5,284 bases of DNA, from contig JAHKKL010000144.1 of NCBI GenBank assembly GCA_020027635.1, forward strand, positions 1 through 5,284, in the 5' to 3' direction. The position numbers and the translations under genes were made by a program. Below the pieces are notes generated by a model, which was not told where the DNA came from, made no database searches, and saw nothing but the letters and a program-made list of their open reading frames with translations. The stretch comes from Gammaproteobacteria bacterium. GTDB taxonomy: Bacteria > Pseudomonadota > Gammaproteobacteria > UBA9214. Positions within the stretch are counted from its first letter, which is position 1, and each line of letters begins with the position of its first letter. Of the stretch, positions 5,212-5,284 are shown one piece after another.

Positions 5212-5284
5212 CCGTGACGTAACGCCTCATGCCGGGTAAATCCTTCCCTGACACGCTATGAATACATCCCTGTACGCTCGCCGG

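Noticed and set aside
5212..5284. Short frames after mltD (ATG at 5229 and at 5258)
   Set aside because: The first stops after 10 codons; the second has only 9 codons before the window edge and no ribosome site, so no gene is called.

Overview
The window looks like chromosomal DNA from a GC-rich Gram-negative bacterium. A gammaproteobacterium is most likely, because it combines a PpnP (YaiE)-type nucleoside phosphorylase, an MltD-type lytic transglycosylase with a LysM domain, a Tat-exported GMC dehydrogenase pair, and a 'CATTCCCGCG/CGCGGGGATG' palindromic element of a kind common in such genomes. The placement rests on protein families only and no species is claimed.

Left part, minus strand: positions 1-583 hold the N-terminal 194 residues of a secreted protein I do not recognise; the rest lies outside the window. 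The 366 bases to its right (584-949) are non-coding. They carry a 76-base double-hairpin palindromic repeat (619-694) and a fair sigma70-type promoter (831-858) pointing at the secreted-protein gene. If that promoter is used, the repeat is transcribed inside a leader of about 240 nt.

Middle, minus strand: ppnP (3160-3474), a Tat-signal small subunit of the gluconate 2-dehydrogenase subunit 3 type (2626-3138) and a GMC flavoprotein (950-2626) follow each other with gaps of 21 nt and a 1-nt overlap, so they probably form one operon. The small subunit has an exact twin-arginine motif and the flavoprotein has no export signal, so the pair is probably folded in the cytoplasm and exported together as a periplasmic or membrane-associated dehydrogenase. 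No cytochrome c subunit is encoded next to them. The flavoprotein has a four-cysteine cluster motif and keeps the active-site histidine, but has Ala where most GMC enzymes have Asn.

Right part: a divergent non-coding stretch (3475-4005) holds the candidate ppnP promoter and a strong 9-bp hairpin, and probably the promoter of the plus-strand mltD-like gene (4006-5211). That gene encodes a lytic transglycosylase with signal peptide, SLT domain and C-terminal LysM domain, but without the lipobox of E. coli MltD. The last 73 bases hold no gene I can support.

I found no RNA gene, CRISPR array, insertion sequence or phage gene. The least explained items are the partial secreted protein with its palindrome-bearing leader, and the cytochrome-less GMC pair behind ppnP.
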